This document shows, in pieces, positions 1-9,968 of a stretch of 64,000 bases of DNA. Origin of the DNA: Dehalococcoidia bacterium (lineage in GTDB: Bacteria; Chloroflexota; Dehalococcoidia; Dehalococcoidales; UBA3254); the NCBI GenBank assembly GCA_025361145.1, contig JANYAV010000025.1:1-64000 (forward strand), given 5' to 3'. The translations under genes were made by a program, and so were the position numbers. Positions within the stretch are counted from its first letter, which is position 1. Each line of letters opens with the position of its first letter. Under the pieces are notes generated by a model. It was given only the letters and a program-made list of their open reading frames with translations, searched no databases and was not told where the DNA came from.

Positions 1-322
1 ACCCGAGAAAGCGCTGCAATAGTAGCCATGTTTGCGAGCGTTCTGGTTGCCTGGCTGACCCCCGCGTGGTCGTTTGATGTCTTTACTCATGCACTTTTCC
101 TCCAACATAAATATAATATAGAACATTTGAGCTAATTGCAAGTGACAAATTTGTCAACAGAATGCAAGCACCAGCTTAAACCTTAAAGCTCAAAGCTATA
201 AGAATAGATGAGAGAGACGAGACAGCCCTGCAAGGTCCGTCCTTGCAGACGTAAAGAGGTAGAGAAGAGGAGGAATTGGACAACAAAAAGGTGAGACCCT
301 GCAAGGTGTCAACTTTTTCAGA

Positions 323-1162
323 CTATTTATCACCTGGAAATTTCGGTGTTTTGAGCGGTAAATAATTTTCTGCGGTAATAACCTTTTTCCCTGTTTTCTT
401 TTCCAGCTCCAGCCTGGCATTTTTAGCAATCTTGCCGCCCTTCTTTCCAGCCGCTTTGTTTTCCGGCAAACCAGTGGCTTGCACACTTTCCGCTATCCGG
501 CGGGTGGAAAGTTCAGCCAGAGCGCTGAAGATCAATTCTGCTTCATTCATATGATCCCGCAAGTTCTGAGTCTTTAAGCCTTTAAGGCTTTTGTGATGCT
601 TAACAGAGACTCCTGACCACTCCTGATGAATAATGTTGGTGAGTATGGCAAACTCTTCACCTTCTTTGATATCATGAGTTTTCCAGTAGTCGGTCAGCTT
701 ATTACGGGTTTCCTGTCCCAGCATACGCTGCTGAATCCACTTTTCGCTGCGTCCGTGCTTACGCCAGGTTTCCCTGGCCCGATCCAGCGAACGAGATGGG
801 TCTGCCATTTCCTGCATACGCTCATAGCCCACTTTAGCCAACCAGAGTTTGATCGGTTCGGCTTTAGGACTGGGAACGGACTGAATCAATCGTAAGAGGG
901 TTTCGGCGTTGGCGGCGTCTGTAAGACGAAGCTTGCCATCCTGGGCTATCATTTTCAACCGGTTACATTTTGTAACCGATTCACTGCCTTCTTTTTTAAG
1001 CCTGTTTTTCAAGACTTTCCAATAGTTTCTGGCAGCTTGATAATCCGGCTGCTGTATCAATACCTGGATAATATCCACGACTGAAAAATACCAGGTCTCG
1101 GTTTTTTCATCGTAAAACCGCCTAATTTTGTGTTCTTCAAAGATAGCGATATCATTATTCAT
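323..1162 (-). CDS. DinD/BRO-N-like DNA-damage-inducible protein
   Basis: 279 aa ORF; BRO-N-like start (IRRFYDEKTETWYFSVVDIIQVL) and DinD-like body (IKLWLAKVGYERMQEMADPSRSLDRARETWRKHGRSEKWIQQRM). Confidence 0.8.
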   Translation of the reverse strand: MNNDIAIFEEHKIRRFYDEKTETWYFSVVDIIQVLIQQPDYQAARNYWKVLKNRLKKEGSESVTKCNRLKMIAQDGKLRLTDAANAETLLRLIQSVPSPKAEPIKLWLAKVGYERMQEMADPSRSLDRARETWRKHGRSEKWIQQRMLGQETRNKLTDYWKTHDIKEGEEFAILTNIIHQEWSGVSVKHHKSLKGLKTQNLRDHMNEAELIFSALAELSTRRIAESVQATGLPENKAAGKKGGKIAKNARLELEKKTGKKVITAENYLPLKTPKFPGDK

Positions 1163-1246
1163 AATATTCTCCGAAAATAATTCCGTTGTTTCTAAAAGAT
1201 GGATTCTTTAGAAATCTCGTAAAGGTGTTCAAATGGTTGAGGCAAT

Positions 1247-1277
1247 TACGCGCACAAGGTCTCACCTTGTATGCGTA
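1247..1277. repeat. Palindromic element TACGC-GC-ACAAGGT-CTC-ACCTTGT-AT-GCGTA
   Basis: Inverted repeat read directly; core ACAAGGT/ACCTTGT shared with other elements in the window. Confidence 0.75.
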
Positions 1278-1465
1278 CAAAGCATCAGGTTCATATAGGT
1301 TAAAACGCCATCGGCTTCGTGCTGGACAGCCAGATGCTCAGACTCTTGCCAAAACTTTTTAGGGGTGATACCAATATCGGGGAGAAAGGAATGCTCCTGC
1401 ATATTGCCGGGAGCCAGAGTTCCATCAAAATCATAGGCTAGAGCTACAACAGGTTTTTTACGCAA
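1262..1465 (-). pseudogene. Truncated HAD-family hydrolase (N-terminal fragment)
   Basis: 67 aa with HAD motif I (ALAYDFDGTLAPGN); ends inside a palindromic repeat; no downstream HAD motifs. Confidence 0.7.
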
Positions 1466-1485
1466 AATGCGTCACCTCAAAAATG

Positions 1486-4400
1486 TTAAATATTTTCAAT
1501 AATTTTAATTTCATCATCAGTTAAACCATAAAGCTTATATATGATCTGATCAATTAATTCGTCGGTCAATTTAATACTCGTTATTAGGGGGGCTAACAAA
1601 GTCATTGCTTTATTGAATTCCTGTAAAATGATATTCCGATTGTCTGATGGGCAAGGATCAGGGATTACTTTATTTTCTTTTAATACCTTTTCCAAATTTT
1701 CGAAACTGTAATCGTAAAAACGACGTAGTTTGGTCTTGTTCTTTTGTTCTTCAACCGGAGATTTCAATATTTCAGCCTCTAGCCATTCTAGAAAATCTTT
1801 AATAATGCTCAGTTTCTCATTATTTAAATGCAACATTTCTTTGGCAAGATAAACTAATAAATCATAAACAACATCTGACTGTTCACTTTTAATATCTGGT
1901 AAACCATCTGAATTTAATGGCAGTCTTTCTCCTACAAAACTCAGAATGTTTTCCAATGCCGAAGTTTCAAGGTATTCTTGATAGAATTTTGTCCCTTGAT
2001 TAACTAACATATTACGTATTTTGTTTAATGTTCTGAATTTAATAGTTCGAATTGGTAGGTTATCTAATTCATTTGTTGATACATTGTTGTTCGAGCTTGT
2101 TAATTGAAACCGCCAGTTGAGCAAATGAGAATTTATTAAAGTAAGTAAATAATACAACTTATTTTTATCATTACCAGACACAGAATTAGTCGAATCTGCA
2201 AAATATACTTTTCTCTCGATAAAAGTTGCGGTTAGTCTAACTTTATCGTCTATACCTGTGATCCGCTGTATTCCCAAACGAAAACTTGGTGGTACCTTCT
2301 TAGTTTTAACATTTTGTAAAAAGAGCTCCTCATTAAACCATTGTTTTTCACCTTGACTTAGATACCAGTTCTCCGAATATTTAGAAATTTCGACTCCTTT
2401 TATCATTTCACGATGCAAAGGATTGGTTGTGATATATTCCAAAAAGATTGTCTGATTTATTTCTCCACGAGTAAGATTACCCAAATCGCTGATATGTTGG
2501 GATGGCACTTTGCTATGTATCTTCAGCGCAATTATCCATTCACTTTGATCCATCAAGGGTATAGGCACACCATCAGCATCTATAGTCTTGATTTCAGTTA
2601 ATAAAGCTGTTAATTTTTTAGGATTATTTATTAATGCTTTCCCGGGATATACACTCAAAGATAAACTCAGCGTAGGTCCGGGTTTGCCCGCTATAACAAT
2701 ACAAGTGGATAGTTTAGCATCTTGAAATACTCTATTATTCGCATCATCTTTTTGAGGAAAACATTCTAAAGTGTGAATCTTATATTCATTTAGCAGAAAT
2801 TTTCGTGTTCTCGAACAACTATAATCATTTGCGATTGCTAAAGGAATAATGTTTCCAAAAAAGCCTCCATTTTTTAATAAATAGTTATTTAGAACAATAA
2901 ATGGTCTGAAAAGATTGACTTTGCCGCCAAGCGAATCATAGTAGATGGGATTTGTTTCAAGATAATGTGCAAGTTCTAAATGAGGATTGTCTTCGCCTAG
3001 GCGCTCTTTTTCTAAAACATCATAAGGGGGATTTCCGATGACCGCATCAAAACCAGAAGATTGTTTATAAACACCTTGTTCATCGTAAAAGACCTCGGGG
3101 AATTCTAATTCCCAATGAAAGAAGTGGCTTTCGATAGACATGTTACGAGCTTTTTGTATTTTTTCTTTCTGAATTAAACTATCCCAATCTTGATTTGGCG
3201 ATTGTAAATTTAGTGCTAAGGTATTATATTCTCCCCAGTCGACACTCCTACCAAAATAAGTACTAACCCAAAGATCGGCCAACAGTCCGAAACGCTCAAT
3301 TGTAGTTTGAAAATTGTTTTCCCATTTCTGTTTGTTGTGGATGTCTTCCAAAGTCTCAGACGCCAATTCCGCAATCATCGCTCGGTTTTTCAGTAAAATT
3401 ATAAGCTTCTGCTTGAAAGCTCCCTCGAATTGGCCTATTTGAACTGGAGCTCTAGTAGGGTCAATCTTCGCCTTTTTCTTTTTAGAAGGTACTCCCAGAA
3501 TCTCATCCAAATCAGATATCTTGGCTCCGATTAAACTATTCCCGCATTTGAGATGATGATTTAAAAACGACAGCGGTTTTGACTTTGCCATAGTGCTTAG
3601 CCAAAGAGTCAGTTTAGCCAATTCAACGGCAAGTGGATTTAAATCTACTCCATAAATGCAGCTTTCCACTACGCGACGGCGATAATATATGATTTCCGCT
3701 TCTTCATCTAAATCCGTAGAGGACTCAATGGAAGGGTCTGATGCGATAGCCATAGCAATAAAATCAGTAGCTCTGGTGAGAAAATGACCGCTGCCCATGG
3801 CCGGATCAAGTATTTTTAGAGACAAATATGGTTCAAGCATTCGTTTTGATATCTTACTGATCTCTTTATCATATTTTTCAAGCGGTTCCAGACCCTGCTT
3901 TTGTCTTTTCAATTCTTGCCATTTCTTGATTTCTACATCAACTTGCGGTTTTAAGTATTTTGCTTTGACTTGAGCCTCTTTGATTAAAACATCAAGAGTG
4001 TTTTCTATAATGAAGTTAACGATATATTCAGGTGTATAGTATGAACCACTGGACTTCCGTTCGCCCTTAATATTTACCAAATATAATTCATTTTTATGAC
4101 AAATTACCCTTTTAGTTGGGTTGCTTTTAGCTGGAGCATATTTCGTGCCATTTTTTTCTTTTATTTCGACTAAGTCTTCTGATGCTATAGCTGGTTTAAA
4201 TTCCAATAAACCCTCATAGATACTACCTAAATGCCTCTCCGATAGAGTATTGTAGTCCACCAATACCTCAAAACCCAGCTCTTTATCCATAACCCATGCC
4301 AGATGTCTAAGAGTTTTTACAAGATAAAAGTCGGCAATGGTAGTATTTTTTATAAAGGGATGCTCAGCAGAGTCAAAAAGGCCTCCATTATATTCAGGTA

Positions 4401-5481
4401 CATTCAAACTAGAATCACCGCTATCTATCAGCTTAAATAAGTTAATCAGACTTTGATAATAATTTGTTGATTTGTAGCTAAATGAAAGGTTTTTCTTTTC
4501 AGCGTCCTCTATTTTTAGAATGATACTACGGATACTATAAGTGTCTCTATAGCTATGATTTTCGGTTAAAGGCAATAAATCGCGAGCTTCTGCATAAAAA
4601 ACAAAGAGTAATCGGTAAAGGAACGTAAGAGAGTTATCATAAATCTGCTTCAAAGCTGATTCATCCATCTGTTCAGGTTTGAAATTGGCTGCAAAACCTT
4701 GGCAAATTAACTGGACAACTTCATAGGCACGCTCTTTAATGTTATTCTCAAGTTCAACAGCATACTCGCTACTATTTTCAAAGATATAGTCCAATAGGGT
4801 TTTATTATTGGCGTCGGTTAACAACGAGTTTTTGCGAAAGAAAAGATAAAAATATTTTAACGCATTAACAGACGACTCCAATAATTGAACAACATCCACC
4901 TCATAATATTGAGCGATAGGCATTTGGGCCCTAGATGTATATAAACGCCATTGACGTCCATTGGTAAGAATTCCCCAGGTGGTTTTAGTACCTATCAAAT
5001 AATTTACAATCTGAAATGATGGATTCTTATTTGTATACGTGTCTTTAGTGTTGTGTTTACTTTTGTCTAAATTACGTTCCCAATACTTAGCATCAGCAAT
5101 TCCGATACTCTGCCTGTAATCAGTTTCACCTTGTTTGATGTGTGCGTTTTCAGCTATGACTTTATTAGGGAATAAAGCATAATCAGGTGTTCCGGAATTC
5201 GCAGCAGGTTGAACAACATAGCAATCTGAATAGCCTAATAAATCAAGGACCGGTTTGATAAATTTCTGTTCAGTTTGAGCTTCATTATATTTTGATAGAT
5301 GGGGTTTTTGAGATTCGTAAAGGGCAAGTAATTTTTGGTGAAACTCATTAAGATTTTGATCCGTTTTCCATTCAGCGCGGTTCGGTAAACGGGATTGAAG
5401 ATAATGATCTGAGAATAAGCCGCTGTTGATAAAATATTTTTCAGGAGTTTTGGCGACTTTTATTTCGGGGATATCGGACAT
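1486..5481 (-). CDS. Type IIG-like (Eco57I-class) restriction-modification enzyme
   Basis: 1331 aa; N-terminal PD-(D/E)XK-like region (PDYALF...IGIADAKYW), SAM motif (ILDPAMGSGHFL), catalytic NPPY (AVIGNPPYDV). Confidence 0.88.
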   Translation of the reverse strand: MSDIPEIKVAKTPEKYFINSGLFSDHYLQSRLPNRAEWKTDQNLNEFHQKLLALYESQKPHLSKYNEAQTEQKFIKPVLDLLGYSDCYVVQPAANSGTPDYALFPNKVIAENAHIKQGETDYRQSIGIADAKYWERNLDKSKHNTKDTYTNKNPSFQIVNYLIGTKTTWGILTNGRQWRLYTSRAQMPIAQYYEVDVVQLLESSVNALKYFYLFFRKNSLLTDANNKTLLDYIFENSSEYAVELENNIKERAYEVVQLICQGFAANFKPEQMDESALKQIYDNSLTFLYRLLFVFYAEARDLLPLTENHSYRDTYSIRSIILKIEDAEKKNLSFSYKSTNYYQSLINLFKLIDSGDSSLNVPEYNGGLFDSAEHPFIKNTTIADFYLVKTLRHLAWVMDKELGFEVLVDYNTLSERHLGSIYEGLLEFKPAIASEDLVEIKEKNGTKYAPAKSNPTKRVICHKNELYLVNIKGERKSSGSYYTPEYIVNFIIENTLDVLIKEAQVKAKYLKPQVDVEIKKWQELKRQKQGLEPLEKYDKEISKISKRMLEPYLSLKILDPAMGSGHFLTRATDFIAMAIASDPSIESSTDLDEEAEIIYYRRRVVESCIYGVDLNPLAVELAKLTLWLSTMAKSKPLSFLNHHLKCGNSLIGAKISDLDEILGVPSKKKKAKIDPTRAPVQIGQFEGAFKQKLIILLKNRAMIAELASETLEDIHNKQKWENNFQTTIERFGLLADLWVSTYFGRSVDWGEYNTLALNLQSPNQDWDSLIQKEKIQKARNMSIESHFFHWELEFPEVFYDEQGVYKQSSGFDAVIGNPPYDVLEKERLGEDNPHLELAHYLETNPIYYDSLGGKVNLFRPFIVLNNYLLKNGGFFGNIIPLAIANDYSCSRTRKFLLNEYKIHTLECFPQKDDANNRVFQDAKLSTCIVIAGKPGPTLSLSLSVYPGKALINNPKKLTALLTEIKTIDADGVPIPLMDQSEWIIALKIHSKVPSQHISDLGNLTRGEINQTIFLEYITTNPLHREMIKGVEISKYSENWYLSQGEKQWFNEELFLQNVKTKKVPPSFRLGIQRITGIDDKVRLTATFIERKVYFADSTNSVSGNDKNKLYYLLTLINSHLLNWRFQLTSSNNNVSTNELDNLPIRTIKFRTLNKIRNMLVNQGTKFYQEYLETSALENILSFVGERLPLNSDGLPDIKSEQSDVVYDLLVYLAKEMLHLNNEKLSIIKDFLEWLEAEILKSPVEEQKNKTKLRRFYDYSFENLEKVLKENKVIPDPCPSDNRNIILQEFNKAMTLLAPLITSIKLTDELIDQIIYKLYGLTDDEIKIIENI

Positions 5482-5680
5482 TTAAAATTCCTTTTTCAAT
5501 CTATGAGAATATTTACCTGCTATTATAGGCTAGAAATAGTCCTGTGTGAAGAGGTCTATGGAAACAGAGTAAACACGAATTCTAACCTCTGGCTCTTGCT
5601 TGCACACAATAGATAGGAAATAAGCTGAGAGCATAGATGAGCTTCGAGGTGCGAGTTGCGAGTTTCGAGGTGAGCCCCTC

Positions 5681-5730
5681 CACCCTGAGATGCTTCGTCG
5701 GGCGATGCCCTCCTCCAGCATGACAGCAAA
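5681..5730. repeat. Covarying palindromic repeat, copy 1 (ATGCT/AGCAT stem)
   Basis: CCACCCTGAGATGCTTC...CTCCAGCATGACAGC. Confidence 0.8.
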
Positions 5731-5752
5731 GCGGGATGAGAGTTAGCCCCAT

Positions 5753-5791
5753 CACCCTAAGATGCTTCGCTTTGCTCCAGCATGACAGCGA
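5753..5791. repeat. Covarying palindromic repeat, copy 2 (ATGCT/AGCAT stem)
   Basis: CACCCTAAGATGCTTCGCTTTGCTCCAGCATGACAGCG. Confidence 0.8.
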
Positions 5792-5965
5792 TGAAGTCGG
5801 GGTTTGGAGGAGAGGAGACGAGGGTTTCATAAGGTCGTACAGGATCGGTCTGACTGGTCGGACTAGTTGGACGGGTCGGACGGGACGATGTACTTACAGA
5901 CCAGAGTTTTTTAAAGGTCTCACCTTACTAGTTAGGAGAAAAGGACCGCAAGATGAGACCTTTAA
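5754..5965. repeat. Long direct repeat, copy 1
   Basis: Near-identical to 6700-6896 (shared run CTGACTGGTCGGACTAGTTGGACGGGTCGGACGGGACGATGTACTTACAGACCAGAGTTTTTTAA); ends in inverted repeat TTAAAGGTCTCA/TGAGACCTTTAA. Confidence 0.85.
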
Positions 5966-5983
5966 GAAGAGAGAGACGCCTTT

Positions 5984-6268
5984 TCAGGCTTGATTATGTT
6001 TGTTGATTAAAGCTTTGTTGAGCTGATAATCTGTTTCCAGATTTAACCAGAAGCGCGCGGGAATCTCCGGCATGACTTCTTCCAATTGTATAGCTGTCTC
6101 GGCAGTGATGGCCTTCTTGCCTTTAATAATCTCATTGATGGTATTAATGGGCCTTCCCATTCTTTTAGCTAATTCTTTCTGAGAAAGTTCACGCGCCTGG
6201 ATCTCTTCCGCTAAAAATTCCCCGGGGGGAATAGCTATATCCGGATAAGCTGCAGTTTTAGTTACCAT
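5984..6268 (-). CDS. higA: HigA-family antitoxin (copy 1)
   Basis: HTH antitoxin MVTKTAAYPDIAIPPGEFLAEEIQARELSQKELAKRMG; start taken at the internal ATG (6268) of the longer ORF; overlaps toxin by 11 nt. Confidence 0.88.
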   Translation of the reverse strand: MVTKTAAYPDIAIPPGEFLAEEIQARELSQKELAKRMGRPINTINEIIKGKKAITAETAIQLEEVMPEIPARFWLNLETDYQLNKALINKHNQA

Positions 6269-6554
6269 GATAATCCTCCACGTCCATGATGCGGACGGTG
6301 TCTTCCGTGATTTTTTCGATGATGAGCCGGAAATTTCCGGTGAGTATGATAGCGTATTGTCCGGCGCGATCACCTTTTAGAGGATGTAACCGTAAAGCTT
6401 GAAAACCGAACAATTGGGAGAATTTAGGTGCTGCTCTGATGACAAGTATGCGTTGAATATATTTACGTCCGATTGGGACACCCAACTGCCGGCTGGCCTG
6501 GGAAAGGCTGATGCTGGCTTCGGCTAAACGGTTATTTGAGAATTCTATATTCAC
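6258..6554 (-). CDS. higB: HigB/RelE-family toxin (copy 1)
   Basis: 98 aa; FQALRLHPLKGDRAGQYAIILTGNFRLIIEK; immediately upstream of higA. Confidence 0.85.
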   Translation of the reverse strand: MNIEFSNNRLAEASISLSQASRQLGVPIGRKYIQRILVIRAAPKFSQLFGFQALRLHPLKGDRAGQYAIILTGNFRLIIEKITEDTVRIMDVEDYHGN

Positions 6555-6698
6555 CCTTACACCCTATGGACTAATATTATGCCAGACAAAAGGCGTTGTC
6601 AAGCGCGGCGGAGGGGGAGGACGGTTCAAACGGATGTAATTGGTAACTAGTAATGAGTAGTTTGGGGAACTAGCCTGCGACGTGATCAGACCATGCCA

Positions 6699-6736
6699 CC
6701 CCCTGAGATCCTTCGCTTCGCTCCAGGATGACAACG
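6699..6736. repeat. Covarying palindromic repeat, copy 3 (ATCCT/AGGAT stem)
   Basis: CCCCCTGAGATCCTTCGCTTCGCTCCAGGATGACAACG. Confidence 0.85.
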
Positions 6737-6896
6737 ATGAGGAGAGGAGACCGGGGTTTCATAAGGTCGGACAGGATCAGTCTGACTGGTCGGACTAGTT
6801 GGACGGGTCGGACGGGACGATGTACTTACAGACCAGAGTTTTTTAAGGTCTCACCTTACTATAAAGGAGAGAAGGAACGCAAGATGAGACCTTTAA
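6700..6896. repeat. Long direct repeat, copy 2
   Basis: Matches 5754-5965; ends directly at the stop codon of the 6897-7505 CDS. Confidence 0.85.
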
Positions 6897-7505
6897 CTAG
6901 AGCTTACAGCAGGCTTGATAACCGAGGTCGAAGGCTTTTAAGTTGGCTTCGACCGCTTTAGCCGGGACTCTTTCCTTGATGACCTCTTTGATCAATTCCT
7001 GACTGATCGGCATCTTACCGCTGCCGAAGAGGGTGCCCATCATGACCACGTTGGTGGCCTGCCGGTTGCCCGCCTTCTCAGCTAACTCTACTGCGTCCAC
7101 CGTGATCACATCGGGTGTTACCGCCAGTAATCTCTTCTTGATTTCCGCTAGCGCGGGATAGGTGCTCTTGCCCATGGAAACTGTGGCTGGTATGATCTGG
7201 CGAATGTTGAGCACCACTGAACTGTTTTTATGCAAATACTGGATATTGCGCAAGCCTTCGCTGGGTTCCAGCGCAATCAAGATATCACATTTGCCTTCTG
7301 AGGTCATGGGCGCTTCTACATCACTGCCCAGCCGGATATTGCTGAAGACCGAGCCGCCCCTCTGGGCCATGCCCAGCACTTCCGATCCTCTGACCTTCAG
7401 TCCCGCCCTAACTGCTGCTGTGCCTAAGACTTCGCTCATCAGAACCACGCCCTGACCACCTACACCGGACATGATAATATTCAACTCTTTAACTGCCGCT
7501 GCCAT
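6897..7505 (-). CDS. iorB: Indolepyruvate ferredoxin oxidoreductase beta subunit
   Basis: 202 aa; NIIMSGVGGQGVVLMSEVLGTAAVRAGLKVRGSEVLGMAQRGGSV; adjacent to iorA. Confidence 0.92.
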   Translation of the reverse strand: MAAAVKELNIIMSGVGGQGVVLMSEVLGTAAVRAGLKVRGSEVLGMAQRGGSVFSNIRLGSDVEAPMTSEGKCDILIALEPSEGLRNIQYLHKNSSVVLNIRQIIPATVSMGKSTYPALAEIKKRLLAVTPDVITVDAVELAEKAGNRQATNVVMMGTLFGSGKMPISQELIKEVIKERVPAKAVEANLKAFDLGYQACCKL

Positions 7506-9395
7506 TTACTTACCCCCTTCTTGAATAATTGAATGGGTGGGACAAATCTGGGCACATAATGAGCAGCCATCGCACTGGGCCGCGTCAATAACCACCTTGC
7601 CGTCTGCCATAATAATCGCCGGGCAGCCCAGAGCATTCAAACAGAGCTTGCATTCAGTGCAGGTGGCTTTGTCTATCTGGTAAGGGCGCACCTTCTCACC
7701 GCGCTGGCGACGATCTCTCTGCGCTAGAATCCCGCACATGGCCCGGCAGACTATCAATGAAGGACCATCAAAGCGGATAGCTTTTTCAATTACTTCCAGG
7801 GTTTTCTTCTGATCGAAGGGATTAACCACTTCCACCAACTTGACGTTGCAGGCCCTAGCCACGTCTTCCGGTTTGATACCAATTTCTCCGGCGCCAGGCG
7901 CGCCGGGATGAGGCTGGAAGCCGGTCATAGCGGTGGCTGAATTATCCAGGACAATCATGGTCATCTTCGTTTTATTAAAAACCGCGTCTATCATGGCGGG
8001 AACGCCCGAATGGAAAAAGGTGGAATCTCCCATGTGACCCACCACCGGGCCGTTCTGGCCTCGGGCGACACCGCCGGCGACGCCGAAACCGCCCCCCATG
8101 CAGCAATTAACATCATAGGAGCTCAAAGGAGGATTAATACCCAAACTGTAGCAACCAATGTCGCCGCATAAAACCCGTTCGCCAAGGTCCTTTTTAATCT
8201 TGCGCACCGCTTGATTGATGGCATAGAAAGAAGCCCGGTGAGGACAACCAGCGCACAGAGTAGGAGGCCGGGAGGGCAAGATAGCCACGGCTTCCGCGGT
8301 TTGTCGATCGAGTTCGGTGTAATTGAGCGGCATTTTAACCCCGCTTAACCTGGCGATAGCTTCCGCCATAATACGGGTGGAGAATTCATTGCGGATAGGC
8401 AGTACATCTTTGCCGTGGATTTTACTGACAATACCCGTTTCCTGGGCCAGAACTTTGACATGGTTTTCGACGAAAGGCTCCAATTCCTCAGCTACCAGAA
8501 TCTCGGAGACGGACTTCAGGAACTGGACCACCTTTTTCTCGGGCAGAGGATGGGGAGTGCCGATTTTAAGCAGGGAGACCTTATCCTCCAGCCCTAACCA
8601 GCGCAAAGCTTCGACGGTATAGGCATAAGCGATACCACTGGCGATGATGCCCAATTTGGCGCCCGGAACGGAGTTTAGCTGATTAAAAGGCGAGTTTTCA
8701 AACTCGGCTTTAATTTTGCCAAAACGCTCCAGCAGAGCTATCCGGTTCTTACGGGCGAAGGCTGGAATAACCAGATTAGATTCTCTCTTCTTGAATTCAC
8801 CCTTTAGCGGAGTTTTATGGATAGGACCCAGTTTTACATCTCCGCGAGCGTGGCTGATGCGGGTCACTGAGCGCAGCATAAAAATCTGGCCGAATTTTTC
8901 GGAAAGTTTAAAGGCCTCCACCGTCATGTCCTTGGCTTCCTGGACGGAAGAGGGTTCTAATACAGGCAAGTAGGCCTGTTCGGCAATTGAACGGTTGTCC
9001 TGCTCATTCTGCGAGCTCCAGATACCAGGATCATCGGCATTGACCAGCAGCATACCGCCTATTACCCCCGTGGTGGTGGCCGACATAAGCGGATCGTGGG
9101 CCACATTCAAACCGACGTGTTTCATCGATACCATGGCCCTGACGCCGCATAAAGCAGCGCCGTAAGCCACTTCAAAGGCCACTTTCTCATTGACCGACCA
9201 TTGGGCGTAATACCCGACTTCACCGGCCAGATCGATCAAGGTTTCACTGATCTCACTGGAGGGGGTGCCGGGATAAGCGGCATAAACCGCCAGCCCCGAT
9301 TCGATCGCGCCGCGGGCAATGGCTTCATTGCCCAGCATGAAAAGAGATTTCCCGGCGGCATCTGAGGTAAGATTAAGTTTTTCAGTTTCGGACAA
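7506..9395 (-). CDS. iorA: Indolepyruvate ferredoxin oxidoreductase alpha subunit
   Basis: 629 aa; TPP-binding region (GDIGCYSLG...HMGDSTFFHSG) and C-terminal 4Fe-4S motifs. Confidence 0.95.
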   Translation of the reverse strand: MSETEKLNLTSDAAGKSLFMLGNEAIARGAIESGLAVYAAYPGTPSSEISETLIDLAGEVGYYAQWSVNEKVAFEVAYGAALCGVRAMVSMKHVGLNVAHDPLMSATTTGVIGGMLLVNADDPGIWSSQNEQDNRSIAEQAYLPVLEPSSVQEAKDMTVEAFKLSEKFGQIFMLRSVTRISHARGDVKLGPIHKTPLKGEFKKRESNLVIPAFARKNRIALLERFGKIKAEFENSPFNQLNSVPGAKLGIIASGIAYAYTVEALRWLGLEDKVSLLKIGTPHPLPEKKVVQFLKSVSEILVAEELEPFVENHVKVLAQETGIVSKIHGKDVLPIRNEFSTRIMAEAIARLSGVKMPLNYTELDRQTAEAVAILPSRPPTLCAGCPHRASFYAINQAVRKIKKDLGERVLCGDIGCYSLGINPPLSSYDVNCCMGGGFGVAGGVARGQNGPVVGHMGDSTFFHSGVPAMIDAVFNKTKMTMIVLDNSATAMTGFQPHPGAPGAGEIGIKPEDVARACNVKLVEVVNPFDQKKTLEVIEKAIRFDGPSLIVCRAMCGILAQRDRRQRGEKVRPYQIDKATCTECKLCLNALGCPAIIMADGKVVIDAAQCDGCSLCAQICPTHSIIQEGGK

Positions 9396-9445
9396 GGTGT
9401 TCCTCCGTTATGAGTTTAAAGTTACGAGTTTCGAGTCGCTAGTCC

Positions 9446-9496
9446 CCACCCCAGATCCTTCAGCCTCGCCTTTCGAGGCTTCCAGGATGACAGCAG
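9446..9496. repeat. Covarying palindromic repeat, copy 4 (ATCCT/AGGAT stem, different internal arm)
   Basis: CACCCCAGATCCTTCAGCCTCGCCTTTCGAGGCTTCCAGGATGACAGC. Confidence 0.8.
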
Positions 9497-9530
9497 AGCT
9501 GTCAGTTTAAAGTTTCTAGTTAGCCCCTAC

Positions 9531-9569
9531 CACCCTGAGATCCTTCGCTTCGCTCCAGGATGACAACGC
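9531..9569. repeat. Covarying palindromic repeat, copy 5 (ATCCT/AGGAT stem)
   Basis: CACCCTGAGATCCTTCGCTTCGCTCCAGGATGACAACG. Confidence 0.85.
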
Positions 9570-9938
9570 TATTATAAGTTTTGGGGAAGTGAGGAGACTC
9601 ATTGAAAATCCATTATTCTCTAAATATTATCATGACATAGCCGCACCTGTATATTCCTATTAATTAAATGAGATGAACTGATTACGTGTAAGAAGGCCCT
9701 TTGAGCGTCAAATATGGTTGAAAAGCAGGCTTTGACGATATAATTAAGGTTAAAATCGCCCCTTGATCCCTCTGAAACCCCATAGAATCGTTTGTTTTTA
9801 GCGGTAGCTATCCTTTAAGATGGCAACAAGTAAGCGGTAATTCAACTCTAAATTTCCCTCCGATAAGGAACTGGTACACCGCCAGTGTCCTCAGGATTTT
9901 TAGCCCCGGGTTTCTCGCTTTTAGTGGCAAATCACCTA

Positions 9939-9968
9939 TTGACAAACACTATCCATTGTGGTTATATT
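9939..9968 (+). promoter_or_regulatory. Putative nrdR promoter
   Basis: TTGACA (9939-9944), 18-bp spacer, TATATT (9963-9968). Confidence 0.65.

Noticed and set aside
5736-5993. 85-aa ORF (and similar 6728-6961) across the direct repeats
   Set aside because: Both derive from the repeated non-coding segment (SYRIGLTGRTSWTGRTGRCTYRPEFFK); no independent evidence of translation.
9770-9935. Possible cobalamin riboswitch upstream of the B12-dependent RNR genes
   Set aside because: Contains ACCGCCAGTGTCC but lacks the required B12-box context and conserved aptamer core as I read it; NrdR boxes explain the regulation.
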